A DNA stretch of 64,000 nt from Pandoraea apista (GCF_001465595.2 NZ_CP013481.2:3782001-3846000); one strand, 5' to 3'; counted from the stretch's first letter, positions 52,602 to 62,884 are shown. Notes: generated from the letters alone by a model not told the origin. A program made the numbers and translations.

Positions 52602-53933
52602 ATGAACCCTGCCCCTGCGGCCGCCGGTCACCGGCAACTTCTGCGTCTGGCGGTGCCCATCGTGCTCGCCAACCTCACCCAGCCCCTGCTCTCGGCCGTC
52701 GACACGGCCGTGGCCGGTCATTTGCCGGGGCCAGCCTATCTGGGCGGTGTCGCACTCGGCGGTCTGCTGCTGAACCTGATCTTCTGGGGCTTTTCGTTCC
52801 TTCGCATGGGCACGACAGGACTCGCCGCTCAGGCTTTCGGTGCCAACGATTCGACGCGTCTGCGCGATACGCTCGCGCGTGCGCTGGCGCTGGCGTTTGC
52901 CATCGGTGCCGTGCTGTGGGTCTTTCGCCATCCGCTGGTGTCGATCGGCGTGTCATGGCTTGGCGGCAGCGAACAGGTACAGGCGCTGGCTCGAGAATAT
53001 GCAAGCATTCGCATCCTCGCCGCGCCGCTCGCACTGGGCAACTATGTCGTGCTGGGCTATCTGCTCGCGTGTCAACGCGTGAGACAAGGGCTGGCGGTGC
53101 AGGTATTCATCAACCTCGTGAATATCGTGGCCGTACTCGTGTTCGTGCGCGGCTTCGACTGGGGGGTGACGGGCATCGCCTCGGCGACCGCACTGGCAGA
53201 CGCGCTCGGCTTCGCACTAGGCGCATGGTTACTCTGGCTCGCACGCACGCCGGGGCTGCCACCACTGCGATTCGCCACGCTGGTCGAGCGGGCCGCCCTG
53301 TGGCGCCTGCTGCGGCTCAATCTCGATATCTTTCTGCGCACCCTGTTCCTGCAACTCGCCTTCGCATGGTTCGCGCGTGTCGGTGCGCGGCTTGGCGATA
53401 CGACGCTCGCCGCCAATGCACTGCTGCTGAACTTCCAGACCTTCATGGCGTATGGGCTCGACGGCTTTGCCCATGCGGCCGAAGCACTGGTGGGCGCCTA
53501 TGTCGGGGCGCGGCAGCGTCAGGCGTTGCTGCACGCGATCCGGCTATCGCTGGGATGGGCGCTGGGCTGCGCCCTCGCGTTCGCGCTCGTCTATGCGCTG
53601 GCCGGGGGCGCCATCATCGATACGCTGACCGATCAGCCGGCACTGCGCAGCACCGCGCGCGAGTTCCTGCCATGGGCGGTGCTCTCGCCGCTCGTCGCGG
53701 TGTGGTGCTTCCAGCTCGACGGCGTGTTCATCGGGGCGACGCGCACTCGCGAACTGCTCACATCGTCATTGATCGGTCTGCTGGTGTTTGGCGCCGTGAT
53801 GCCGCTCACGCTCGCGGCGTGGGGCAATCACGGCTTGTGGCTCGCGCTGCTGGCGTTTCTCGCCACGCGCGGCATTGTGCTCGGCGTCTTGCTGCCGCGA
53901 ATCTGGCGAGGTCTCCCTCACCCGCTCGCGTGA
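52602..53933 (+). CDS. MATE-family (DinF-like) efflux transporter
   Basis: 443 residues; LLRLAVPIVLANLTQPLLSA and VDTAVAGHLPGPAYLGGVAL open a 12-helix MATE protein of the DinF group, repeated in the second half (FLRTLFLQLAFAWFARVGAR; HAAEALVGAYVG). Expels drugs or metabolites with cation influx. No Shine-Dalgarno at the chosen ATG; it fits the family N-terminus. Confidence 0.88.
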   Translation: MNPAPAAAGHRQLLRLAVPIVLANLTQPLLSAVDTAVAGHLPGPAYLGGVALGGLLLNLIFWGFSFLRMGTTGLAAQAFGANDSTRLRDTLARALALAFAIGAVLWVFRHPLVSIGVSWLGGSEQVQALAREYASIRILAAPLALGNYVVLGYLLACQRVRQGLAVQVFINLVNIVAVLVFVRGFDWGVTGIASATALADALGFALGAWLLWLARTPGLPPLRFATLVERAALWRLLRLNLDIFLRTLFLQLAFAWFARVGARLGDTTLAANALLLNFQTFMAYGLDGFAHAAEALVGAYVGARQRQALLHAIRLSLGWALGCALAFALVYALAGGAIIDTLTDQPALRSTAREFLPWAVLSPLVAVWCFQLDGVFIGATRTRELLTSSLIGLLVFGAVMPLTLAAWGNHGLWLALLAFLATRGIVLGVLLPRIWRGLPHPLA

Positions 53934-53945
53934 TCGCCTACGGTC

Positions 53946-54746
53946 TCAGGCTCCGCGAATGCACGCCAGCGCCGCGGCGTGCAGTTCGGCGTTTGCGGCG
54001 GCCAGCACACGTCCCTGCGAGGTCAGCGTGAGCGGCTTGCCTTCCCAGTCGGTAATGACACCGCCGGCCGCCTCGACGACCGGCGCCACGGCCAGATAGT
54101 CGTAGGTCTGCAAGCCGGCTTCCATGACAAGCTCGATGTGCCCGCTCGCCAGCAACCCGTAGGCGTAGCAATCGCCACCGAAGCGGCGACGGCTCACCGC
54201 CTTCGTCAACCGCTCGAATTGGGCGTACTCTGCCGCGTCGAAGATGTCGGGCGAGGTGGCATAAACGGTCGCGTCGGCCAGCGCCGTCACCGGGCTGGTG
54301 CGGCACAGCTCGCCGCCAAAGCGGGCTTCACGCACGCCGCTCGCCACGTCGTTCACCCCGACCCAGCGCTCGCCCGTGGCGGGAATGTCGATCAGGCCGA
54401 CGACCGGCTTGCCGTTATGCAACAAGGCCAGCAAGGTGCCCCACAACGGGTGTCCCGTGATAAAGCTGCGCGTGCCGTCGATGGGATCGACCGACCAGAC
54501 GAACTCCGCGTCCACACCGCGTTTGCCGAACTCCTCGCCCCAGATGCCATGTGCCGGATAGCGCGCCGCGATCTTCTCGCGCAGGGCGGTTTCGACCTCG
54601 CGATCGGCAATGGTGACCGGGCTTTCGTCTGCCTTGTCGTCGACGGCGAGACGCCGGCGGAACCAGCCCAGCGACAGCGGCCTCACGGCATCGGCCAACG
54701 ACGCTGCGAAAGCCGCGTATTCAGCAACTGCGGGTACGGACGACAT
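53946..54746 (-). CDS. hisN: Inositol-monophosphatase-family phosphatase, HisN-like
   Basis: 266 residues; AGGAG 8 nt upstream of ATG 54746. Metal sites in order: HGIWGEEFG (Glu), WSVDPIDGTRSFITG (the DPIDGT motif) and YDYLAVAPVVEAAGG (final Asp). GGDCYAYGLLASG matches the histidinol-phosphatase branch. A general sugar or nucleotide phosphatase is the alternative. Convergent with the MATE gene, 12 bp apart. Confidence 0.85.
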   Translation of the reverse strand: MSSVPAVAEYAAFAASLADAVRPLSLGWFRRRLAVDDKADESPVTIADREVETALREKIAARYPAHGIWGEEFGKRGVDAEFVWSVDPIDGTRSFITGHPLWGTLLALLHNGKPVVGLIDIPATGERWVGVNDVASGVREARFGGELCRTSPVTALADATVYATSPDIFDAAEYAQFERLTKAVSRRRFGGDCYAYGLLASGHIELVMEAGLQTYDYLAVAPVVEAAGGVITDWEGKPLTLTSQGRVLAAANAELHAAALACIRGA

Positions 54747-54974
54747 GCACGAATCTCCTGCAAAAGTGCCGCGCATCGCGGCAAAAAATGGAAAATGGTG
54801 ACGCATGGGGATCATACGCGTTCGCGGTCCCCTCGCGGGCCTCTCGTGGGCCCCCTCGCCGCTTGGCCCCGCCCGTTGCGATCTCACAAGAACGCCCAAT
54901 CTGGTGCAAATTTGCTATGCTCGCGGCCTGATCCGGGCTAAGCCCCGCCCCCGTCTCCATTTCACAGGTCCCCC

Positions 54975-55895
54975 ATGCTTTCCGGTCGCGGCGTGATGCT
55001 CTCAGTCTCGGCGTCGGTGATGTTCGCCGTCATGCCCGCGCTCGTCTCGCAGTTGGCCCCGCTATCCGGACTGGATGTGTTCGCCTGGCGCATTCTGCTC
55101 ACGCTGCCGGGCACCCTCGTCATCGTGACGGTGCTGCGGCGCTGGAACGTGCTCGGCCGCACGATGTCGCATGTGCTGCACCGGCCCGCGTTGCTGGGCG
55201 CCGTGTTGCTCTGCGCGGCGCTCCTGAGCGTACAGCTCTGGTTGTTCGTCTGGGCGCCGCTGCAACAGCGCCTGCTCGACGTATCCCTCGGCTACTTCCT
55301 GCTACCGCTCACCATGGTGCTCGCCGGCCGCACGGTATACAAGGAGCGGCTAAGTACATTGCAAACGGCTGCCGTGATTGCGGCCGCACTGGGTGTCGCC
55401 CATGAACTCTGGGCCACGCGCGCCCTGTCGTGGGTCACGGCGATCATCATGTTCGGCTATCCCCCCTACTTCATGCTGCGCCGCCGGTTGCGCCTGGACG
55501 CGCTCAGCGGCTTCATCATGGAACTGCTCGCCATGGCTCCGGTGGCAGCCGTGCTGCTCTGGCAGGCATGGCCGCAGAACGCCATGGTGCTTGGCGAGCC
55601 GCGCTACTGGTTCTGGCTGCCGGCCCTCGGGCTGCTGAGCGCCAGCGCACTGGCGAGCACGCTAGGCGCCGCGCGCGTGCTCCCCATCGGTTTGTACGGC
55701 ATTCTCGGCTACGTAGAGCCAGTGCTGCTCTTCGCCGTCTCGATCTTCCTGCTCGCCGAGCCCTTCACGGCGCGCGGCCTGTGGACCTACGCGCCGATCT
55801 GGTTCGGCGTCGCCCTCATTGTGTTCGACAGCCTGCGCACACTGCGCCGACAACGCCTGGCAAGCGCCGCGGCGCGCGCAGAGGCGGCGCGGTAA
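54975..55895 (+). CDS. RarD-like EamA-family permease
   Basis: 306 residues, ten hydrophobic helices, beginning MLSGRGVMLSVSASVMFAVM. FAWRILLTLPGTLVIV, VSLGYFLLPLTMVLAGRTVY and GILGYVEPVLLFAVSIFLLA follow the RarD (chloramphenicol-sensitivity) pattern. Substrate unknown. Divergent from the HisN-like gene. Confidence 0.82.
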   Translation: MLSGRGVMLSVSASVMFAVMPALVSQLAPLSGLDVFAWRILLTLPGTLVIVTVLRRWNVLGRTMSHVLHRPALLGAVLLCAALLSVQLWLFVWAPLQQRLLDVSLGYFLLPLTMVLAGRTVYKERLSTLQTAAVIAAALGVAHELWATRALSWVTAIIMFGYPPYFMLRRRLRLDALSGFIMELLAMAPVAAVLLWQAWPQNAMVLGEPRYWFWLPALGLLSASALASTLGAARVLPIGLYGILGYVEPVLLFAVSIFLLAEPFTARGLWTYAPIWFGVALIVFDSLRTLRRQRLASAAARAEAAR

Positions 55896-56043
55896 GGAGC
55901 ATCACAGCGCGGTGACGACGCGGTGACGGCGCAGCGCAAGCCGCCGCCAAAGGTCCGCTTGTGACGTATCCCAACCTTGAACGAGCGCGCGCGAGGCGTC
56001 ATGACACCGCGTTATACTCGCGAAATCTTGTAAGACGACCCTT

Positions 56044-56298
56044 ATGAAAAATCTCGCCAAGATCGCCATCCTGCTTTCCTCGGGGCTGCTCACCGTCACG
56101 CTGTCTGCCTGCGGCTCGTCTGCTCCGCTGTTCACCTCGGACGGCCGTCCCACTCAGCAGATCCAGTGTTCGGCCAATAGCGCCGGCGACTGCGACCAGC
56201 GCGCTCGGACACAATGCCTGCAAAAGGGCTACGACGTGCTCACCCGCGACGTGAGCGGCGGCGTCGCCAATCTCGTGATCGCCTGCCGGCCGAACTGA
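56044..56298 (+). CDS. Small lipoprotein of unknown function
   Basis: 84 residues. Signal ending TVTLSAC (lipidated Cys23), then a 60-residue mature part with three further Cys (IQCSANSAGDC, TQCLQKGYDVL, VIACRPN), which could form disulfides in the periplasm. The basic N-terminus and hydrophobic core are clear. No homologue recognised. Confidence 0.72.
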   Translation: MKNLAKIAILLSSGLLTVTLSACGSSAPLFTSDGRPTQQIQCSANSAGDCDQRARTQCLQKGYDVLTRDVSGGVANLVIACRPN

Positions 56299-56556
56299 GC
56301 CCGCCCCTTCGGGCATCCGAAACGCTCCGCACCTCCCGGCGCATGGCACCCGGCGTGCAAGCGCCGGCGGTTGGCATTACGATGCGTTATTGCGCGTGGT
56401 CAACCCGCCGCCATTGCGCGGGATGACTTTCCATACGCGCAGTGCGAGAATGAAAATTATGCCGACGGATTGCCGCACATCGCTGTATCGACGCGCTCGC
56501 ATGGCCCCCCGGCACCACCCGGCATCACGCATTTCCAGCCCAAAGAGGACACCATC

Positions 56557-57018
56557 ATGTACGAACGCATTCTGGTCTCGATTGACGGCAGCACCCCCTC
56601 GAACCGCGCCATGGACGAGGCCGTCAAGCTCGTGGCCCTGAGCCAGGGCAAGATCCGCCTCGTGTCGGTCGTTCCCTCACTTGCCAACGCCTACGCCGCT
56701 GGCGCCTACAGCGGCTTCGTGCCGCTGGAAAGCGAGGAATCGTTCGAGAAAGAAACGAGCGAAATCCTTGCCACGGCACAAGCCGAACTGAAGAAGCGCG
56801 GTGTAGACGCTGAAACGAAGATGATCACCCTCGACGCGGGCACCGATGAAATCGCCGACGCCGTGCTGCGCGAAGCCCAGGAGTGGAACGCCGATGTGAT
56901 CGTGCTCGGCACCCATGGCCGTCGCGGCATCAACCGCCTGCTGCTGGGTAGCGTTGCCGAAACGCTGCTGCGTATCACCACGTTGCCGGTGTTGCTGGTC
57001 AAGGCCGCCGACAAGTAA
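56557..57018 (+). CDS. UspA-family universal stress protein
   Basis: 153 residues; GAGG 8 nt upstream. MYERILVSIDGSTPSNRAMD opens the Usp fold. The C-terminal ATP-binding motif is GTHGRRGINRLLLGSVAETL (G-2x-G-9x-G-S type). Single domain; likely ATP-binding, stress-responsive, cytoplasmic. Followed by a strong terminator. Confidence 0.92.
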   Translation: MYERILVSIDGSTPSNRAMDEAVKLVALSQGKIRLVSVVPSLANAYAAGAYSGFVPLESEESFEKETSEILATAQAELKKRGVDAETKMITLDAGTDEIADAVLREAQEWNADVIVLGTHGRRGINRLLLGSVAETLLRITTLPVLLVKAADK

Positions 57019-57094
57019 ATCCGCAGTCATGCCAACACCGGCAATGCCCACGCGGCCGGCACCCTGCCCGATCCGATAGGGTCTGGCGATCGAC

Positions 57095-57129
57095 AAAACG
57101 GCACACGCCTCGGTGTGCCGTTTTGTTTT
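57095..57129. terminator. Terminator after uspA, bidirectional
   Basis: AAAACGGCACAC (57095-57106), loop GCCTCG, GTGTGCCGTTTT (57113-57124), then GTTTTT. The A-run on the left gives a T-run on the minus strand, so it can also end the convergent ABC operon. Confidence 0.92.
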
Positions 57130-57174
57130 TGGATGCGAGGATCGCCGCCGCCCTCGCCCGCGTGCCCGGCTCGC

Positions 57175-58059
57175 TCAGCGGATACCCGCCCGCATGAACG
57201 ACTGCACGAACTGGCGCTGAAAGAGCAGAAAGGCGACAAACAACGGTGCGGCGGTCATCAGTGTCGCGGCCGTAATCATCGACCAGTCGATGCCCTGATC
57301 GGTCGACGCGAACACTTGCAACCCCACCGTCAGCGGGCGCGCCTCGACGGAGTTCGTGACGATGAGCGGCCACAGGAAGTTGTTCCAGTGATGGCTGATC
57401 GACACCAGCGCATAAGCGACGTACACCGGGCGCGCGAGCGGCACATACACGCGCCAGAGCACCTGCCACGCGTTGGCGCCTTCCACGCGCGCGGCGTCGT
57501 CAAGCTCGCGCGGCACCGTCTTGAAGGCCTGACGCAGCAGGAAGATACCGAACGCCGACGCAAAATACGGCAGCGCAATGCCGAAGATCGTGTCGAGCAA
57601 ACCCATCCATGCGATGGTGCGATAGTTCTCGACGATCAGCACGTCGGGCATGACCATCAATTGCAGCAGTACGATCATGAACGCCACCTCGCTGCCGCGA
57701 AAGGTGAAACGAGCGAAGGCATAGGCCGCGAGCGTCGCAAGCACCAGTTGCGCGACGAGGATTACCGTCACCAGCGCGAACGTATTGACGAGGTAGCGCC
57801 CGAACGGCGCCGCCTGCCACGCGTGCACGAAATTCTCAAGCGTGAGCGGTGCGCTCAGCGAAAAGCGCGTGGCGTAGGCCGACGGATGAAACGCGCTCCA
57901 GAACGCATATAACAGCGGCAGCAACCACAGCAGGCCGAGCAGCCATGCTGCGGCGGTGTCGATCAGGTTCGCCTGACCGTTCGCGGAGAACGCCGGAAGG
58001 GCGGCACGCGATTTCGCAGACAGGCGTGCGGCAGACGTCGAGCGGGCAGAGGTCGTCAT
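57175..58059 (-). CDS. Carbohydrate-type ABC transporter permease (UgpE/MalG-like)
   Basis: 294 residues, six hydrophobic helices. The EAA loop is in LDDAARVEGANAWQVLWRVY (G at residue ~205), typical of MalG/UgpE. Last gene of a four-gene minus-strand importer; 4-nt overlap with the partner permease. Confidence 0.9.
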   Translation of the reverse strand: MTTSARSTSAARLSAKSRAALPAFSANGQANLIDTAAAWLLGLLWLLPLLYAFWSAFHPSAYATRFSLSAPLTLENFVHAWQAAPFGRYLVNTFALVTVILVAQLVLATLAAYAFARFTFRGSEVAFMIVLLQLMVMPDVLIVENYRTIAWMGLLDTIFGIALPYFASAFGIFLLRQAFKTVPRELDDAARVEGANAWQVLWRVYVPLARPVYVAYALVSISHHWNNFLWPLIVTNSVEARPLTVGLQVFASTDQGIDWSMITAATLMTAAPLFVAFLLFQRQFVQSFMRAGIR

Positions 58060-58931
58060 TGATAGTGCGTGCGTGAGTCAAGCAGACGAAATTTCACGAA
58101 GGCGACGATGGCAAGCAACGTGAGCAAGACCACCGTGAGCGCCGCCGCGTAAGACGTGTCCCAGAAACTGAAGGCGACCTGATAGATGTAAAACAGCAAC
58201 AACTGGGTCGCGTTATCCGGCCCGCCGCGTGTCATCACGACAACGTGATCGACAAGGCGGAACGCGTTGATCACCGCATTGATCACCACGAACACGGTCG
58301 TGGGCATCAGCAACGGCCACTGCACCCGCCGGAAGTACTGCCAGCGCGATGCCCCTTCGAGGGCAGCCGCCTCGGCAAGCGTGGGCGAAATCTGTTGCAG
58401 CGCGGCCAGATAGAAGATCATGAAGAACCCAGCTTCTTTCCAGATCGTCACGACCATCAGCGCAGGCAGCGCCGTGCCGGGCTGCCCCAGCCAGTTGTGA
58501 TCGCCCCAGCCGAACGCCTGCGAAATCTGAGCAATCAGGCCGTACTGCGGCGTGTAGAAGAACAGCCAGATGTTCGCCACTGCAATCATCGGCAAAATGG
58601 CCGGCGTGAAGTACGCCAGACGCAATAGCGCGCGCCCCGGCACTTGACGATGCACCCACAACGCCATGGCAATCGAGAGCGCAATTGCCGCAGGCACGGT
58701 AATCAGCGCAAACAGGAGATTGTTGCGAAGCGCCTGCCAGAACACGGGGTCTTCGGCCAGAAGCTGATAGTTCTCGGCGCCAACGAAGATGGACGTCGCG
58801 CCCGCGCGTGCCGTGGAGAAAAAGCTATGCCACAGCGTAGCGACAGCGGGATAGTGGGTAAAGGCGACGAGCAGCACCAGCGCCGGCAACAGCAGCAACC
58901 AGGGCACCCACGAAGCAGAGGAACGATTCAT
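58056..58931 (-). CDS. Carbohydrate-type ABC transporter permease (UgpA/MalF-like)
   Basis: 291 residues beginning MNRSSASWVPWLLLLPALVL. Six helices with EAA-type loop LAEAAALEGASRWQYFRRVQ. Works with 57175 as the membrane channel; overlaps it by ATGA. Confidence 0.9.
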   Translation of the reverse strand: MNRSSASWVPWLLLLPALVLLVAFTHYPAVATLWHSFFSTARAGATSIFVGAENYQLLAEDPVFWQALRNNLLFALITVPAAIALSIAMALWVHRQVPGRALLRLAYFTPAILPMIAVANIWLFFYTPQYGLIAQISQAFGWGDHNWLGQPGTALPALMVVTIWKEAGFFMIFYLAALQQISPTLAEAAALEGASRWQYFRRVQWPLLMPTTVFVVINAVINAFRLVDHVVVMTRGGPDNATQLLLFYIYQVAFSFWDTSYAAALTVVLLTLLAIVAFVKFRLLDSRTHYQ

Positions 58932-59061
58932 CGACGGTCCATCGATTCAACACTCGGGGCCGGCCCACGCGGCAATCTCGCCGCGATGTGACGGCCCCGC
59001 ATTTCAACGTGACTGACAGCGGCGTCCCGCGATCAGACGAGCGCGAGACGTCGGCGAAACT

Positions 59062-60366
59062 TCAGCGGGCGTACGGACGCAGGATACGATCGGCTTCGCG
59101 TTGCGCATCGTCCAGCGCCTGCTTCGGCGACTTGGTGCCGGTGAGCGCGGCTTGCAGCGCATCGTTCAGCGCCTTGGTGACCCGCTGATTGTCGTGCGTG
59201 GAGAACTCCGCCACGCTCACGCCAAGCTGGTCCCGCGCCACGGCGGCAGCGGGCACCTTCTGCACGTACTGCTTCATCGCCGGGGTTTCCCAGGCGGCCG
59301 GCGTCACGGCAACGTAGCCCGTGTCGATACCGAACTGCGCTGCGCGCTCGGGCGTGGTGGCCCACTTGATGAAAGTCATGGCCGCCTGTTTTTCTTCCGG
59401 CGTGGTCTTCTTGAACACATAGAAGTTGCCACCGCCGGTCGGGCTGCCACCGCGCACCTTCGCTGGCATCTTGCCCACGCCGAACGGGAACGTGGCGTTA
59501 GTGCGAATGTTGGTCAGGTTGCCCGTTGTGGTGTAGATGATTGCCGTCTTCTTCTCGAGGAAGTCCTTCGGCGTGGTGCCCCACTCGATCGAGCCGGTCG
59601 GCATGGCCTTGTATTTCGCGGCAAGATCCACCCAGTACTGGAGCGATTCGACCGCCTGCGGCGCGTTGAGGAACGTCTTGGTGCCCGCCGGGTTCATCAG
59701 TTCGATGCCGGCCGGCGTGGTGAACGCCTGGAACAGCCAGTAGGCGAAGCCCACGGACGGTACCTTGATCCCCCACTGAGTCACGTTGCCCGACGCATCG
59801 CGCTTCGTGAGTTTCTGCGCGTAGCTGGTCAGTTCGGCCCAGTTCGCGGGGGCGCGATCCGGGTCGAGACCAGCCTCGCGGAACATGTCCTTGTTCCAGT
59901 ACATAACAATGGTCGAGCGCTGGAACGGTACGCCCCAGGTGTGGCCGTTAATGCGCGAGTTCAGCATCAGCGCCGGATAGAAACCGTCGAGCCACTGTTT
60001 GTCGGCAGGCGTGCCGGCAATGCTGTCGATGGGCACGACGGCGTCTTCATCGATCAGCGTGAAGACATCGGCGGCGGCGAGCACGGCCACTTGCGGCGGC
60101 GTGCCGGCCTTCGCGGCGGTCAGTGCCTTGAGCACCGAATCCTGATACGTGCCGGCGTAGACCGGCTTGACCTTGATGTTCGGATGATCCTTCTCGAAGT
60201 CCGCCACCAGATCGTTGATGATCTTCGTGACCGGGCCGCCCACGGCAACCGGGTAATAGAACGTGAGTTCGACCGGCTTTTGCTGCGCCATGGCCGAGCC
60301 CGTCAGGCCGCCCAGTGCCAGCGTGGCCAGACTGGCCGCAAACGTTTTCAGAATCGTGCGTCGCAT
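59062..60366 (-). CDS. Extracellular solute-binding protein, family 1 (UgpB-like)
   Basis: 434 residues from MRRTILKTFAASLATLALGG; signal peptide cleaved after AMAQ. Mature protein: VELTFYYPVAVGGPVTKIIN, AGTPPQVAVLAAADVFTLID, GVPFQRSTIVMYWNKDMFRE, as in glycerol-phosphate and sugar binders. Substrate unassigned. 130 nt upstream of the permease genes and 115 nt downstream of the ATPase. Confidence 0.9.
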   Translation of the reverse strand: MRRTILKTFAASLATLALGGLTGSAMAQQKPVELTFYYPVAVGGPVTKIINDLVADFEKDHPNIKVKPVYAGTYQDSVLKALTAAKAGTPPQVAVLAAADVFTLIDEDAVVPIDSIAGTPADKQWLDGFYPALMLNSRINGHTWGVPFQRSTIVMYWNKDMFREAGLDPDRAPANWAELTSYAQKLTKRDASGNVTQWGIKVPSVGFAYWLFQAFTTPAGIELMNPAGTKTFLNAPQAVESLQYWVDLAAKYKAMPTGSIEWGTTPKDFLEKKTAIIYTTTGNLTNIRTNATFPFGVGKMPAKVRGGSPTGGGNFYVFKKTTPEEKQAAMTFIKWATTPERAAQFGIDTGYVAVTPAAWETPAMKQYVQKVPAAAVARDQLGVSVAEFSTHDNQRVTKALNDALQAALTGTKSPKQALDDAQREADRILRPYAR

Positions 60367-60481
60367 GTCGCTTGTTTCCCCATGTAAGCGTGGTGGTGTG
60401 ATTCGTGTCCGATGCCCGGCTTCTCGCTCGTTGTGCCGGGCCGACTCGTATCGATTCGGCGGCAACGACGGCAGGCCAGTG

Positions 60482-61726
60482 TCAGACGTGTTGCTCGGAC
60501 TTGTATGACGTGAACGCCGAGGCGGTCAACGGCATCGCCGGCACGCCCTTCGCGGGTTCCGTCGCCAACGCCGTGTTGGCCCCGGCACTGGCCGGCTCGT
60601 TCACGTCGACCGCGTCGACCACATCGACCGCTTCGACCGTTCGCCAGTTCGCTGTCACGCCAGCGAGGCGCGTGCCGCTGGCCGCGTCGAATAAATGCTG
60701 ATCGGCGGCGTCCCATTGCAGGCCGATCGCTTCGCCCGGCGCAAACGGCCGATGCCCAGGCACACGCGTGGCGACTTCGCCGGCGTCTCCTAACGTACAG
60801 GCGACGAGCGTGTCCGCGCCCAGATATTCGACTGCGCTGACCGTAGCCAGTACCGCGCCCACCGACGTTGGCGGGACAGCTCTCACATGCTCGGGACGCA
60901 CCCCGAGCAACGCAGCGTCTTGCGTGTCGCTCAGGGCGGTGGCCAACGCCGGGCCGGTCTGCCCGGCGGGCACCAGCGCGTCGCCATGGCGTACGAGGCG
61001 CAGCAATTGCATCGGCGGGGTGCCGATGAAACTCGCGGCGAAACGGGTAGCGGGGGTGGCATAGAGCGTGTGCGGTGCACCGCGCTGCTCGATGCGGCCG
61101 TTGCGCAGCAACACGACCTGATCGGCCATGCTCATCGCCTCGGTCTGATCGTGGGTCACATAAACGAGGGTCATGCCGAGCTGCTGTTGCAGCGCACGGA
61201 TCTCGCGACGCATTTCCTGACGCAGTTGCGCATCGAGATTCGAGAGGGGTTCGTCCATCAGACAAACGGAGGTCTCGGCAATCACCGCGCGCCCAAGCGC
61301 CACGCGCTGTTGCTGACCGCCCGAGAGCTGTGACGGCTTACGCTCCAGATACGGCTCAAGGCCGAGGAGCGATGCCACGCGCGCCAGACGCTGCGGAAAA
61401 TCGCGTGCCGGCTCACCGCGCACGCGCAGCCCGAACAGCAGGTTTTCGCGCACCGACAGATGCGGGAAGAGTGCATAAGACTGGAACACCATCGAGAGCT
61501 TGCGGCGCGCAGGCGGCAATCCGGTCACGTCGGTGCCGCCCAGCAGAATGCGTCCGGTACTCGGCGTATCGAGACCGGCGATCATGCGCAGCAGCGTCGA
61601 CTTGCCGCAGCCCGATGGGCCAAGAAGCACCACCAGCGAGCCTGCATCGGCGGCGAAACTCACATCGTGAAGCGCGTGTGTATTGCCCCACTGCTTGCTG
61701 ACGGATTCGATGACGAGCGATGACAT
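60482..61726 (-). CDS. ABC transporter ATPase (UgpC/MalK-like)
   Basis: 414 residues from MSSLVIESVSKQWGNTHALH. Walker A GPSGCGKST (about 37), Q-loop SMVFQSYALFPH, signature LSGGQQQRVALGRAV, Walker B VCLMDEPLSNLD and the switch His in YVTHDQTEA. The C-terminal TOBE-like regulatory domain is followed by an odd 45-residue tail with Val-Asp-Ala-Val repeats (EAVDVVDAVDVNE). First gene of the operon. Confidence 0.93.
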   Translation of the reverse strand: MSSLVIESVSKQWGNTHALHDVSFAADAGSLVVLLGPSGCGKSTLLRMIAGLDTPSTGRILLGGTDVTGLPPARRKLSMVFQSYALFPHLSVRENLLFGLRVRGEPARDFPQRLARVASLLGLEPYLERKPSQLSGGQQQRVALGRAVIAETSVCLMDEPLSNLDAQLRQEMRREIRALQQQLGMTLVYVTHDQTEAMSMADQVVLLRNGRIEQRGAPHTLYATPATRFAASFIGTPPMQLLRLVRHGDALVPAGQTGPALATALSDTQDAALLGVRPEHVRAVPPTSVGAVLATVSAVEYLGADTLVACTLGDAGEVATRVPGHRPFAPGEAIGLQWDAADQHLFDAASGTRLAGVTANWRTVEAVDVVDAVDVNEPASAGANTALATEPAKGVPAMPLTASAFTSYKSEQHV

Positions 61727-62012
61727 GGCCAGAGGTATGCAGCGCCACCAGCAGATCATGCAGGCGGCTGGATCGGAAAACTCCGACCATAACCGGTCAT
61801 CGATGGCAGTTTGATGACACCCCCCATTCACAATGACGGGGGCGAGCAACAGGCGGATATCAGGGCACCCGTCGCGCGATCGGGTACCTCAACACCTTTC
61901 GCAGTCCATGGGAAATAAGGCGGAGGTGCCGAGGAGATGAAGAAGCGAAGAAACTGAGAGAGAAGTGAGAAGGCAAGCGCGATCGCACACGCACTGCGAT
62001 CACGCCTGCCGA

Positions 62013-62882
62013 TCAGGCGGCTGCCTGACGGCGCTTCGCGCGCAGCAGCGCCTTCGAGATGACGCGTGTCTCCGATGTGGCGGCACCGGTGCTGCGTGCC
62101 ACGGCATCGCGGAAGAAGCGGCGCGTTTCATCCGCCACGGTTTCGCGCTCGTTGTCCATCGTCAGAATGTGATAGCTCTCGCCGAGCAGGCACTTCTGCT
62201 TGACCTCGGACGACACGCCCTCGAAGACGATGCGCGCGTTGTGCGGACTCGACGTGTCGTCGTCCACCGCATGAATGATGAGGCAGTCGGCCGTCACGCG
62301 GCTCAGCCGGTTGCGCACGTGCGCCGCCAGCCGTCGTGCGTTGTAGAGGTGAGCCAGCGGCAACGAGGCCGAGCCGATCTCGGAGGCGTCGTGCATTGAC
62401 ATCGACTTTGCCACGCGCGCGCGCAGCGCTTCGTTTTTCAGGCCGAACGGCGCCTTCTCCTGATAGCGATAACGATGACGGAACGGCGTGTGGTAGACCA
62501 GATCGATGAGCGGGTAATACCAGGGAATGGTCCAGCCGTCGTACAACAGCGTTACTGCCAGCAGCGAAAGCGCCGTGATATCGGGCTCTTCCTCCGCGAC
62601 GGCAAGGCTCAGCGTCGCGCCCATGCTCAGCCCGCACACCGACACCGTTTCGTGCGTGTCACGCAGTTCGCGATACTTCGCCCGTGCGGCGGCAATCCAC
62701 GAGCGCCAGTCGGTGCACGGCGTGCCGAGCCCGTAGCCCTCGATATGCGGCACCGACACGGTATAGCCATCGCGATGCAACGCCTTCGCCACCGGACGCA
62801 TTTCGAGCGGAGTGCTCGACAGCCCCGGTAACAGCAGCACCGCGTGTTCGCCGCCCTTGTAGAAAATATCGTCCTGGAACAT
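62013..62882 (-). CDS. Alpha/beta-hydrolase, carboxylesterase type
   Basis: 289 residues from ATG 62882 (a TTG at 62888 overlaps the upstream stop). HAVLLLPGLSSTPLEMRPVA carries the oxyanion turn. Nucleophile elbow GLSMGA (Ser about 88), acid in HAVDDDTSS and catalytic His in SYHILTMD give the full triad of Est30-like monoacylglycerol/carboxyl esterases. Stop of the upstream gene lies 3 nt before it; same transcript. Confidence 0.88.
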   Translation of the reverse strand: MFQDDIFYKGGEHAVLLLPGLSSTPLEMRPVAKALHRDGYTVSVPHIEGYGLGTPCTDWRSWIAAARAKYRELRDTHETVSVCGLSMGATLSLAVAEEEPDITALSLLAVTLLYDGWTIPWYYPLIDLVYHTPFRHRYRYQEKAPFGLKNEALRARVAKSMSMHDASEIGSASLPLAHLYNARRLAAHVRNRLSRVTADCLIIHAVDDDTSSPHNARIVFEGVSSEVKQKCLLGESYHILTMDNERETVADETRRFFRDAVARSTGAATSETRVISKALLRAKRRQAAA

Positions 62883-62884
62883 CG

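Noticed and set aside
60590..60650. Tandem repeat at the 3' end of the ABC ATPase gene
   Set aside because: Short imperfect GTCGAC-like repetition that just encodes the Val-Asp-Ala tail; too brief and irregular to call a repeat element.
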